64,000 nucleotides of DNA, taken from NCBI GenBank assembly GCA_014380615.1, contig JACMJM010000025.1:62001-126000 (forward strand), given 5' to 3'. Positions 24,986-33,339 of this stretch are shown here, piece by piece. Each line of letters begins with the position of its first letter. Position 1 is the first letter of the stretch. Source of the DNA: Sphingobacteriaceae bacterium. Its GTDB lineage: Bacteria > Bacteroidota > Bacteroidia > Sphingobacteriales > Sphingobacteriaceae. The position numbers and the translations under genes are program-made. The notes under the pieces were generated by a model. That model saw only the letters and a program-made list of their open reading frames with translations. It was not told the origin of the DNA and ran no database searches.

Positions 24986-26638
24986 TTATAGTGATACGCC
25001 TCGTTTCCAGGGTATAAAATCTTCCTGTCCGCGCCTTACCGCACTTACCTGGATCTCGCCGCTGGCCACCCGGATAACATAATCGAGAATGCGCTCTCCG
25101 GCCTGTTCTATGGTTTCTTCGCCTTCTATTATCGAACCTGTATTAAGGTCGATAATGTCGTTCATTCGATTAAACATATCGCTGCTACTGGCTATTTTCA
25201 CAACTGGCGCAACCGGATTACCTGTGGGCGTTCCCAAGCCTGTGGTAAAGAGAACAATATTAGCTCCCGAAGCAACTTCGGCAGTAGTTGACTCCACATC
25301 ATTACCTGGTGTGCATAACAGATTCAAGCCTGGTTTTGTTACCTTTTCGGGATAATCAAGTATTTCTACAACCGGAGATGTGCCTCCTTTTTTCGCCGCA
25401 CCGGCAGACTTAATCGCATCGGTTATCAATCCGTCTTTAATATTTCCGGGTGACGGATTCATATCAAAACCAGAGCCAGCCTCTTCAGCACGCTGGGCAT
25501 AAATATTCATCAGTTGCGAAAACCGTTCGGCACTTTCGGTAGTAATACAGCGGTCGCTGATGTTTTGCTCCACGCCGCAAAGCTCAGGAAACTCCGCAAG
25601 AATTACCGAGCCGCCCAGAGCTACCAACAAGTCGGAAGTATAACCAATAGCGGGATTGGCCGAAATGCCGGAAAACCCGTCGGAGGCTCCGCACTCTAAA
25701 CCGATACACAATTTGCTAAGGGGTGCCGCTTCGCGGGTGATTTTGTTGGCTTGCACCAAACCGGCAAAAGTTTGCTTAATAGCGATCTTAATCATCTCAG
25801 ATTCCGACCCTATCTTTTGTTGTTCAAGCACATAAATCGGCTTGCTGAAGTTTGGATCGCGCTTATTAATCTCTTCCTTCAAAATATCTACCTGTGCATG
25901 CTGACAGCCTAAACTCATCACCGTTACACCCGCAACATTCGGGTGAGTAATGTATCCGGCAAGTAATCCGCAAAGCGCAATGGCATCTTGCCGGGTGCCA
26001 CCGCAACCGCCGGCATGTTTAAGAAATTTAATCCCGTCTACATTAGGGAATAACCGGTCTGAATCTGCTGTATAATCAGTTTCGATGAGAGGACTATTCA
26101 AAATAGCTTCAACATCCGATCCAGACTTATATAAATTGATTAATTGCCTGGTTTGATTTTCGTAGGTATAATTTTTTCCGTAGCCTAATTGTTTAACTAA
26201 AGACTCTTCCAGCACCGAAAGATTATGATTTTCGCAAAAAACCATCGGCACTACCAGCCAATAGTTTGCTGTCCCTACGCTTCCGTCGGGACGGTGAAAT
26301 CCGTAAAATTTTTTGTCTTTAAATTTCGATACATCAGGGGAATTCCAGTTAGCTCTACGTTCACCTATTTCGAAGCCATGGGCCGCATGAACCAGATTCT
26401 CCGTTGATATTAGGCCTCCTTTCGGGATGTACGACTGTGCTTTCCCTACCAATACCCCATACATGGTAACCTCTGCTCCGGCCTCAAGAGCTGAAGTAGC
26501 AAACTTATGCTTGGCAGGAACATTTTGTTGAATAAGGTATTCGCTATTCTGAAAAGTTACAATTTCTCCCTGGGTTAAATCAGTTAAGGCAACTAATACA
26601 TTATCATCAGGGTGTACTTTTAAAACTTTTTGTCTCAT
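24986..26638 (-). CDS. UxaA-family dehydratase, divergent paralogue
   Basis: The 550-residue protein belongs to the altronate/galactarate dehydratase family. The N-terminal SAF domain, and blocks CGGTRQDAIALCGL, GLECGASDGFSGISANP, NPSPGNIKDG and TTGLGTPTGNP, are present. It differs from the uxaA at 18951-20441 in having about 50 extra residues, mainly around 95-175, and in motif details (GTxxQ where the other has GCSQLGDD). Both paralogues lie in one operon, so they probably act on different sugar acids or stereoisomers; altronate, galactarate and related acids are all possible. Iron-dependent dehydration is expected from the family. It follows the pectate lyase gene by 94 bases and precedes uxaC. 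Confidence 0.88.
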   Translation of the reverse strand: MRQKVLKVHPDDNVLVALTDLTQGEIVTFQNSEYLIQQNVPAKHKFATSALEAGAEVTMYGVLVGKAQSYIPKGGLISTENLVHAAHGFEIGERRANWNSPDVSKFKDKKFYGFHRPDGSVGTANYWLVVPMVFCENHNLSVLEESLVKQLGYGKNYTYENQTRQLINLYKSGSDVEAILNSPLIETDYTADSDRLFPNVDGIKFLKHAGGCGGTRQDAIALCGLLAGYITHPNVAGVTVMSLGCQHAQVDILKEEINKRDPNFSKPIYVLEQQKIGSESEMIKIAIKQTFAGLVQANKITREAAPLSKLCIGLECGASDGFSGISANPAIGYTSDLLVALGGSVILAEFPELCGVEQNISDRCITTESAERFSQLMNIYAQRAEEAGSGFDMNPSPGNIKDGLITDAIKSAGAAKKGGTSPVVEILDYPEKVTKPGLNLLCTPGNDVESTTAEVASGANIVLFTTGLGTPTGNPVAPVVKIASSSDMFNRMNDIIDLNTGSIIEGEETIEQAGERILDYVIRVASGEIQVSAVRRGQEDFIPWKRGVSL

Positions 26639-26732
26639 TTTTAATGGGTAATTAAATATTAAGCGATAAATATTACTGAGTATTATATTATCTGTTTATT
26701 GGTTAAAATATTACCGCAAACTTATTTAATTA

Positions 26733-27839
26733 TTATTTATAAGAGGTAGATTTTGTAAGATTTGTGGCCGCCCATTTAGGATATTTTGTGTTTAATAAAC
26801 TTTTCGGCCAGGTTCCGTACCAAGCGTAGCCCGCACGGCGTTCGTATTCTATCTCATTTAAATCTTTTTTCTTAATTCCGTCGCGGCCACTCACAAAAGG
26901 TTCGTTAGTTTTAACTTCATAAAAACGTGCCCAAACTCCTCCGTCGGGATCCTTTAACAATAAACGGTCATAACCTTTAGGTTTTGAAGAATCAGGAATA
27001 TCTACGTACTTCAAACCCTTCAACTCCACAGTCTTTAACCAGTTTACGCTGGCAACTATCGCTGCCTTAACTTCCTCTGACGGATTTTTTTGACGCATTA
27101 AAAATTCGATGATTCCTGATGATTCCATACCACTTAAAGAGATTAGTTCGTAACTTCTCGCGTTGGCTGGAAGTAAGGTGTTGTTATCATGCTGAGCGCA
27201 CCAGGCGGTTAATTTTCCATCCACTTTAACCTGCGTATTAACTATACATTTTATCCCTTTTGAAACGGCATTTTTAGCTACTGCCGACAAGGATAAATCA
27301 ACAACATCCATAAAGTGTGATCGTTCACTAACATCCTGCAAAAGACTCAACACATTTACCATGGCGTTATCGTTAAAGGTAATGTGCTTTCGGTATCCAC
27401 TCGTATCGGGGAAAAATTGAGGCCAGCCGCCATTTGGATATTGAGCCTTTAAGAGATATAAAAGTCCGCTTTGAACAGCTTCCAGATAAGGCTTTTTCGA
27501 AGTTTGTTTGTATTGTTCTGCCAGAAAACGGATTTCTTTAACGGTGGCACCATTATCAATAGTGGCATCATTTCTAGAGAAATCATCACGTATCGCCGCT
27601 ATTTCCGAGGTGCTGAGCTTTTTTTTATAGTCTAACTTCACGCTGCCGATAGCCTTGGGCCATCCGCCTGAACTCCTTTGGCAGATAAGCATATTGTCGG
27701 CGATTAATTCTTTGAGTACCGCTTCGCCGGATAGGCTAACCTGGGTATTATCACTAATGTGCTGCCCATTAACCAACATACTGCAACATAAGAACATTGC
27801 CAACATGCCTAAACGGTATAAAAAAATATTCGCTTTCAT
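26733..27839 (-). CDS. PL10 pectate lyase
   Basis: The 368-residue protein has a signal peptide (MKANIFLYRLGMLAMFLCCS, cleaved near VNGQ). A single polysaccharide lyase family 10 domain follows. Typical motifs are SSGGWPKAI near the start, YPNGGWPQFFPDTSGYRKHI and TFNDNAMVNVLSLL in the middle, and ARSYELISLSGMES towards the end. These match the alpha/alpha-toroid pectate lyases that cleave polygalacturonate by beta-elimination and need Ca2+. The product, 4,5-unsaturated oligogalacturonide, feeds the GH105 and KduI/KduD steps encoded around it. Its start overlaps the GH105 stop by one base, indicating tight coupling. It is probably periplasmic. Confidence 0.93.
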   Translation of the reverse strand: MKANIFLYRLGMLAMFLCCSMLVNGQHISDNTQVSLSGEAVLKELIADNMLICQRSSGGWPKAIGSVKLDYKKKLSTSEIAAIRDDFSRNDATIDNGATVKEIRFLAEQYKQTSKKPYLEAVQSGLLYLLKAQYPNGGWPQFFPDTSGYRKHITFNDNAMVNVLSLLQDVSERSHFMDVVDLSLSAVAKNAVSKGIKCIVNTQVKVDGKLTAWCAQHDNNTLLPANARSYELISLSGMESSGIIEFLMRQKNPSEEVKAAIVASVNWLKTVELKGLKYVDIPDSSKPKGYDRLLLKDPDGGVWARFYEVKTNEPFVSGRDGIKKKDLNEIEYERRAGYAWYGTWPKSLLNTKYPKWAATNLTKSTSYK

Positions 27840-29743
27840 TAATTAGACGATTGAGCAATTAACCAATTAACTAAATCATTAGCGGCTTTAAAATTTTCGT
27901 ATTGGGCGGGAAGTTTCCGGCCGTCTACATATTCATTGTAAAGCCATGGATCGCCCACCGCAAACACCGTTCCTTTGCCAACTTTGGCTGTAGCCATAAC
28001 TACATTTTTGCCTGATGTGAATGCGGATTTGGCCGGGGATGAAAGTTTGAGTGTGCTGATCTCTTTTATATAAACTTTTTTAGATGTTTTGAAGATGGGA
28101 TGTCTGGCGGGCACTATAAACGATCCGGTTTCATAAGCGTCATTTTTAACGGCGTTGATCATATCCGAATTAAAATGAATACCGAACCTGTTGGCGATAG
28201 TATTGAACTTGATTAATTCGGCATTGATATAATCGTTAGTCATTAAAACCAGTACACCTCCATCATTAACCCATTTGTATAGCTCATCCGCATCTTTTGC
28301 TGTTGCGAAATTTGGCTTTGCCGCTTCTTTCTCGGTATCCGGATCAACAACTATATAAATGTCGGAATTCTGAAGATTGGAGGCGGTTGGAGCGGATGTT
28401 AAGGTGTTTGTGCTGGCACCCGCATAATTGAAAAGGTTACGCATAAACGAAAACCCACTGTTCGTGCGATCATCCCAGGTATAATGGAATTGGTAATTTT
28501 TCCCAAGCGCATCCTTTTTAATTTCATTATTGAAATAATTGTCGAGGGTTACTACTTTTCCTTTCCCTACTTTTGACATGGCCGCAAGTTCCATTTCATT
28601 CGAGGCCGACATAAATGAACCTACTCCTTTGGGATCGTTGGTAATTACTTTTTCACTTAAATAGTATTCATAGCTGCCATCACGGTAAGGTTTTCCGCCA
28701 AGACCAGAAACGCTGACGGTTTTGGTAAGATTAACTTTGTCGGCATTCACCGTTTCAACAAATTCTTTCAAAATTCCGTCGTAGCCTTTTCGCACTACAC
28801 TCATATAACTTTCCGGAAGATATCCCAAACGAACGCCTTTGGCCAGTGCGTATATAAACATGCTTGATGCGGAAGATTCTAAATAATTGCCCTTTGCCGC
28901 GGGCATATTCAGAATGTCATACCATACGCCCGTTTTCGAATCCTGTACGCTCTGAACGGTTTTTGCGAAACGGTTTAAAATCGAGATCAATGAGTCGCGC
29001 TTGGGGTGATTAGCCGGAAAATACTCCAAAGCATCAACCAGGCCCATTCCGTACCAGCCCATTGCCCGACCCCAGAAATGAGGAGATCTGCCTGTAACGG
29101 GATCTGCCCATTTTTGCTCTCGCGATTCATCATAACCATGATACAAAAGGCCCGTATTGGTATCGATGGAGTTTTTCTCCATCAAGATGAATTGAGTAGC
29201 AATATCGTTAAAAGCTTGCCAGTCGTGCGCCATGGCTGAATATTCCGCATAAAAAGGCTGCCCCATATACAGCCCGTCGAGCCACATTTGATGAGGGTAA
29301 ATCTTTTTATGCCAAAAACCTCCCTCTGCTGTACGTGGGTGAATGCTTAATTGCTGACGTAATGATTGCACCGCTTTAAAATATTTCTCCTGACCGGTAA
29401 CCTTATATAGTAATAAAAGCGCCCTTCCGTTTTTTACATGGTCGATATTATATGAATCGGCGTCATAAGTGCGAATGGTACCATCTTCTTTTACAAAATG
29501 ATCCATACTTTTTTTAATGTAACTGAAGTATTTGCCATCGCCGGTACGGTGCCATATCGCCGCAATACCTTCGAGGATAACCCCTTGATCGTAGGTCCAT
29601 TTAAACGGACGGCCTGTCCATAAAGAGTCTGCCCAAATATCCATCACGGTAGCTGCCATTCGTTCTGATACGGGCTTGCTCTGCGCAAACGAATCGACAG
29701 ATAGTAACAGAGATAATAATAGTATACTAAAAAGTTTTTTCAT
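27839..29743 (-). CDS. GH105 unsaturated uronyl hydrolase fused to DUF4350 domain
   Basis: The 634-residue protein has a signal peptide (ending VDSFAQ) and two parts. Residues 25-370 are a GH88/GH105 alpha6/alpha6 barrel, with the catalytic Asp156 in MWLDGLYMGQPFY and with HFWGRAMGWYGMGLVDAL and ESSASSMFIYALAKG as conserved blocks. It would remove 4,5-unsaturated galacturonyl residues from lyase products. Residues 390-634 resemble DUF4350, a glutamine-amidotransferase-like fold, with IYIVVDPDTEKEA and WVNDGGVLVLMTNDY. The role of this second part is unknown. The stop overlaps the PL10 start and the upstream GH28 gene ends six bases away. Confidence 0.92.
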   Translation of the reverse strand: MKKLFSILLLSLLLSVDSFAQSKPVSERMAATVMDIWADSLWTGRPFKWTYDQGVILEGIAAIWHRTGDGKYFSYIKKSMDHFVKEDGTIRTYDADSYNIDHVKNGRALLLLYKVTGQEKYFKAVQSLRQQLSIHPRTAEGGFWHKKIYPHQMWLDGLYMGQPFYAEYSAMAHDWQAFNDIATQFILMEKNSIDTNTGLLYHGYDESREQKWADPVTGRSPHFWGRAMGWYGMGLVDALEYFPANHPKRDSLISILNRFAKTVQSVQDSKTGVWYDILNMPAAKGNYLESSASSMFIYALAKGVRLGYLPESYMSVVRKGYDGILKEFVETVNADKVNLTKTVSVSGLGGKPYRDGSYEYYLSEKVITNDPKGVGSFMSASNEMELAAMSKVGKGKVVTLDNYFNNEIKKDALGKNYQFHYTWDDRTNSGFSFMRNLFNYAGASTNTLTSAPTASNLQNSDIYIVVDPDTEKEAAKPNFATAKDADELYKWVNDGGVLVLMTNDYINAELIKFNTIANRFGIHFNSDMINAVKNDAYETGSFIVPARHPIFKTSKKVYIKEISTLKLSSPAKSAFTSGKNVVMATAKVGKGTVFAVGDPWLYNEYVDGRKLPAQYENFKAANDLVNWLIAQSSN

Positions 29744-29749
29744 GTTGGT

Positions 29750-31420
29750 TTAATTGATTTTCAACGCGTCTGACTTAGCATCATTATTAAATTCCGCTTT
29801 GTTTACAGAGCCGATAACATTCGTATTTGTAACTGAAATTTTGGAGCTACGTTCGCCATTAACGTTAAACAAAACCGCTGCTCCTTCTTTATATTGAAGC
29901 TTGTCGAAACTAAGGTTGCCGCTATTTACAATGCTAACTACAGGCTTGGAATCGCGGGTAATTACATGGATGTTTTTCATATGAATGTGCTGAGCTTCTT
30001 CAATTTCAATTCCCTTTTTAGCTTGTAAGGTCATGTTCTCTAAAAAGATGTTATTAATATTCATCTCAGGTAAACCGCGTACAAAGATTGCTTTCTCGGC
30101 ACCGTGTGCCACCACGTTGCTGATGTAAAAATTTCTAAACGCCGGGGTTTCTTCGGTAACAGGTAACAATTGAACTTTTGGGGCGTCGCGTTTTTCGCCA
30201 GCCACCGGAATCGGATCGACCGCCGCATAATACATATCAAAGAGCAGTGCTTCGCCAGCGATATCCTTCATATTGATATTCTTAATAAAGATATTTTCTA
30301 CCACGCCCCCGCGACCACGTGTGGTTTTAAATCGCAGCCCAATATCTGTTCCGATAAAGGTACAATCAGAAACGTAAATATTTTTAGCCCCGCCAGACAT
30401 CTCACTCCCGATTACAAAACCGCCATGTGCGTGATAAACCACACAATTTCTGATAACAACGTTTTGAGTCGGCATAGCTCGTTTGCGACCCTGTGCATCG
30501 CGACCGGATTTTATACAGATTCCATCATCACCCACGTCGAAAACACTATTTTCGACTAGTACATTACTGCAAGATTCCAGATCAAGTCCGTCTCCATTTT
30601 GAGCATACCATGGGTTTTTAGCGTAAATATTCCGAATAGTAATATTCTCCGACATCAAAGGATGAATATTCCATGCCGGTGAGTTTTGAAACGTTACTCC
30701 ATCTAAAAGAATGTTTTTGCAACGCGTTAATACGATAAGATTCGGCCTAAGGAAATCTTTAATCTCGGCGAAATCTTCGGCAGTTTTACCATCGGCAATT
30801 ACGCCGGCGTTTTTAACTTTCGAACCTTTTAGAGAGCTTTCGCTTGGATACCAGATCTTTTTATCGTCGCTCAAAAATCCTCCCGATGCTAACACATTTT
30901 TCCATTGACTCTCTGTAAGTTTATCTTTTTTTACCATGCGCCAGGCATCACCGTTTCCGTCTATTATCCCCTTACCAGTGATGGCGATATTGGTTAAATC
31001 GGACCCTGAAACAGGTGATTGATTACGCACCGAACCTAAACCCTCCCAATTAGTAGGTATTAATCTATACTGAGACAAGTCTTCGGTAAATGATAGTAAG
31101 GCATCAGCTTTTAAATGCAGATTAACATTGCTTTTTAGCTCTACCGGACCTGTAACCCACAAGCCGCGTGGAATAAGCACTACGCCACCGCCTTTTTTAG
31201 AACAGGCATTTATAGCATCGTTTATACTCTTTGTATTGAGGGTTTTTCCGTCGTTTACAGCCCCGTAGTTTACAATATTAAAGGTGTCCTTTTTAAATAC
31301 TGGTGCCTTTACAACAGGCATTTTGGAGGGCCAGGGCTTTGCTACGGACTGTTGCGCAAACCCATTAAGGGAACTGATAAGTGATGTAACTGCTGATAGT
31401 ATAGTAAGCGTTAACTTCAT
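29750..31420 (-). CDS. GH28 polygalacturonase
   Basis: The 556-residue protein carries a signal peptide (cleaved near GFAQQ) and a right-handed parallel beta-helix of GH28. The catalytic set is visible: NGDGLD at 275-280, GDDG at 297-300, HAHGG at 330-334 and RFK at 363-365. These correspond to the NTD, DD, GHG and RIK signatures of the family. The enzyme hydrolyses alpha-1,4 galacturonic acid linkages; exo or endo action cannot be decided. It heads the leftward enzyme and catabolism operon. A 252-base upstream gap contains a LacI-type palindrome and the susD terminator. Confidence 0.94.
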   Translation of the reverse strand: MKLTLTILSAVTSLISSLNGFAQQSVAKPWPSKMPVVKAPVFKKDTFNIVNYGAVNDGKTLNTKSINDAINACSKKGGGVVLIPRGLWVTGPVELKSNVNLHLKADALLSFTEDLSQYRLIPTNWEGLGSVRNQSPVSGSDLTNIAITGKGIIDGNGDAWRMVKKDKLTESQWKNVLASGGFLSDDKKIWYPSESSLKGSKVKNAGVIADGKTAEDFAEIKDFLRPNLIVLTRCKNILLDGVTFQNSPAWNIHPLMSENITIRNIYAKNPWYAQNGDGLDLESCSNVLVENSVFDVGDDGICIKSGRDAQGRKRAMPTQNVVIRNCVVYHAHGGFVIGSEMSGGAKNIYVSDCTFIGTDIGLRFKTTRGRGGVVENIFIKNINMKDIAGEALLFDMYYAAVDPIPVAGEKRDAPKVQLLPVTEETPAFRNFYISNVVAHGAEKAIFVRGLPEMNINNIFLENMTLQAKKGIEIEEAQHIHMKNIHVITRDSKPVVSIVNSGNLSFDKLQYKEGAAVLFNVNGERSSKISVTNTNVIGSVNKAEFNNDAKSDALKIN

Positions 31421-31583
31421 CGCTAAATAGATTTGTTTTATAACGGTTTACCCCGGCGTTCTGATACCTCCTAAAGCAAATTGATTTACAGGGCCAAGGA
31501 CTTAGTGTATTTAACTCGAAACACCCGACAACAAGTTTAAGGAGTTTGAAACTAAGATGGTAAGATTTGATGATTTAAAACTG

Positions 31584-31609
31584 TGCAATCGTTCCCGATA
31601 ACGATTGCA
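31584..31609 (-). promoter_or_regulatory. Candidate LacI-family operator upstream of GH28
   Basis: TGCAATCGTT (31584-31593) and AACGATTGCA (31600-31609) are exact complements with a six-base spacer (CCCGAT). A 26-base dyad of this kind is typical of LacI-family operators. It lies 164 bases upstream of the GH28 start. The 13-base GCAATCGTTCCCG inside it recurs on the opposite strand upstream of the sigma factor gene (38642-38654). The LacI-type regulator at 41617 is the natural candidate to bind it. Confidence 0.6.
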
Positions 31610-31622
31610 GGAGGGATAAAAT

Positions 31623-31660
31623 AAAAGAGAGACTGATTTTGTAAAAACAGCCTCTCTTTT
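31623..31660 (-). terminator. Terminator of the susCD operon
   Basis: Read leftward, AAAAGAGAGGCTG pairs with CAGTCTCTCTTTT over a 12-base loop with one mismatch, followed by a T-rich run. It lies 12 bases beyond the susD stop codon and separates the uptake genes from the GH28-led operon. Confidence 0.85.
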
Positions 31661-31672
31661 TGTTTCCAGATT

Positions 31673-33328
31673 TTAATATCCCGGGTTTTGCTCTATCATC
31701 TCCTGATTTAAGATCAGTGCATTAGTAGGTATCGGACGTAATATTTTGAACTTCCCGCCAGTTCCTAAAAAGGGATCGATATTGCTATCATACCACTTTT
31801 TGATATCCCGGTTGTAAAGCCGGGTTCTTTCCATTAAAGTTCCGGTCCTTTTTAGGTCAAACCATCGATGATATTCTCCGGCTAATTCCCGTGCTCTTTC
31901 ATCTAGTATAAAATTGATATTAACATCGGCAGAGGAGATACTAAGATCTTGCCCTGATTTTGCCGCTCGCTTTCTTACTTCATTGATCCTATCAGCAGCC
32001 ACTCCCGGGTTATTAGCTTTAAAATAAGCTTCGGCAGCGATAAGATATGTTTCTGCGAGACGAGCCAGAAATATATCCCTGGTACTGCTTGATGTGCCAT
32101 AAATTGATTTGGGATCATCAAATTTCTTAATTGCGGGAGTTGCATTATCAGGCCCTGTTGTTCGCGACGCCTCCCATGCCGAAGAGTAAGGAATAACCGT
32201 TGCTGCATTTCGTCTGGTTGGATTTACTGCGCGCCATGCTGCGATATCGACAGTAGAAGATGCCCATTTTGGGGCATAATAGAATTTCACATTAAGATTA
32301 ACCCTGTCTGAAGCTTTATCATAATAATCATAATATCGCTGATAATATTGAATCATAAAAGTTGCGTCAAAACGCGAATCTTTATCTGTAAACAAATCAA
32401 ATAGATACATCGTTGGCACTAGCTGATAAGCCCTGTTAGGATACCCTTCGGCTGCACCCTGCCCGCCCATGTAAGGGCCAAACCAATAATTCTGAGAATG
32501 GCCGCCTGTTACCTGATTAGAAATTGATGAGGGATCATATTGGATTGAAAAGAGTATTTCAGCATTTTTTTCATTACCGGGAGTGAATACACTCTCAAAA
32601 GGTAGTGTTAATAGCTGATTATTTATAGCTGCGTCTGCTAATGTGGCTGCAGTTGTGAAATCTAGCAGCGTTCCGAAAGTCTCATAGCCTCTGGTAAGAT
32701 GAACTTTCGCTAAAAAATGTCTCACAGCTCTCTTGGTTACACGTCCAAAATCTGTTTGAGTTTCGGGTAAAACAAGCAAAGCTTCGTTCATTTCATTTAT
32801 AATAAAACTATAAACTTCTTGTGCAGAATTACGCTTAAATTGTAATGCGGGAGTTGTAAAGCGATCTTTTATGATTGGAACCCCTCCAAATTGCTGAACC
32901 AGCAAAAAATAGTAATACGCACGTAGAAATTGAACTTCAGCTTTTCGACCCGCGAGATTAGCATTAGCAGCTGTTTTATCGTTAAAATACAGGGCTATAT
33001 TGCATACCTGAATAGCCGAATAAGAGTTTTTATAAAAGTTCTCAACTATTGTTTCATCAGGGGTAAGATTCCGATATTCTGAAATACCGGGAGGCTGCCC
33101 ATTACGACCCTCAACAAAGAGGTCAGTTCCAGCGCTAAATATAAACGGAGTGCTATAGACACTTCTTAAAGCTGCATAAGATGCGTTTACAACAGCGGTA
33201 TATCCTTCAGTTGTCTTGTAATATTCATCTGAATTAACATTTGATATATTTTCCTCATCCAGAAGGTCTTTGCACGATGTAAGCGTTAGCAACGCACATA
33301 TATATATAAGTATTTTTAACTTTTTCAT
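31673..33328 (-). CDS. SusD/RagB-family outer-membrane lipoprotein
   Basis: The 551-residue protein is a SusD homologue, the glycan-binding lid on the SusC channel. A lipoprotein signal is visible (LTLTSC, Cys19). Characteristic regions are SNVNSDEYYKTTEGYTAVVN near the start, the TPR-rich middle (AEVQFLRAYYYFLLVQQFGG), RLAETYLIAAEAYFKANN and the C-terminal LDERARELAGEYHRWFDLKR. Its position directly after susC and between pectinase genes implies that it binds pectic oligosaccharides. The binding residues themselves cannot be read by eye. It is the last gene of the sigma-fecR-susC-susD run. Confidence 0.95.
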   Translation of the reverse strand: MKKLKILIYICALLTLTSCKDLLDEENISNVNSDEYYKTTEGYTAVVNASYAALRSVYSTPFIFSAGTDLFVEGRNGQPPGISEYRNLTPDETIVENFYKNSYSAIQVCNIALYFNDKTAANANLAGRKAEVQFLRAYYYFLLVQQFGGVPIIKDRFTTPALQFKRNSAQEVYSFIINEMNEALLVLPETQTDFGRVTKRAVRHFLAKVHLTRGYETFGTLLDFTTAATLADAAINNQLLTLPFESVFTPGNEKNAEILFSIQYDPSSISNQVTGGHSQNYWFGPYMGGQGAAEGYPNRAYQLVPTMYLFDLFTDKDSRFDATFMIQYYQRYYDYYDKASDRVNLNVKFYYAPKWASSTVDIAAWRAVNPTRRNAATVIPYSSAWEASRTTGPDNATPAIKKFDDPKSIYGTSSSTRDIFLARLAETYLIAAEAYFKANNPGVAADRINEVRKRAAKSGQDLSISSADVNINFILDERARELAGEYHRWFDLKRTGTLMERTRLYNRDIKKWYDSNIDPFLGTGGKFKILRPIPTNALILNQEMIEQNPGY

Positions 33329-33339
33329 TTTTGTTTTTT

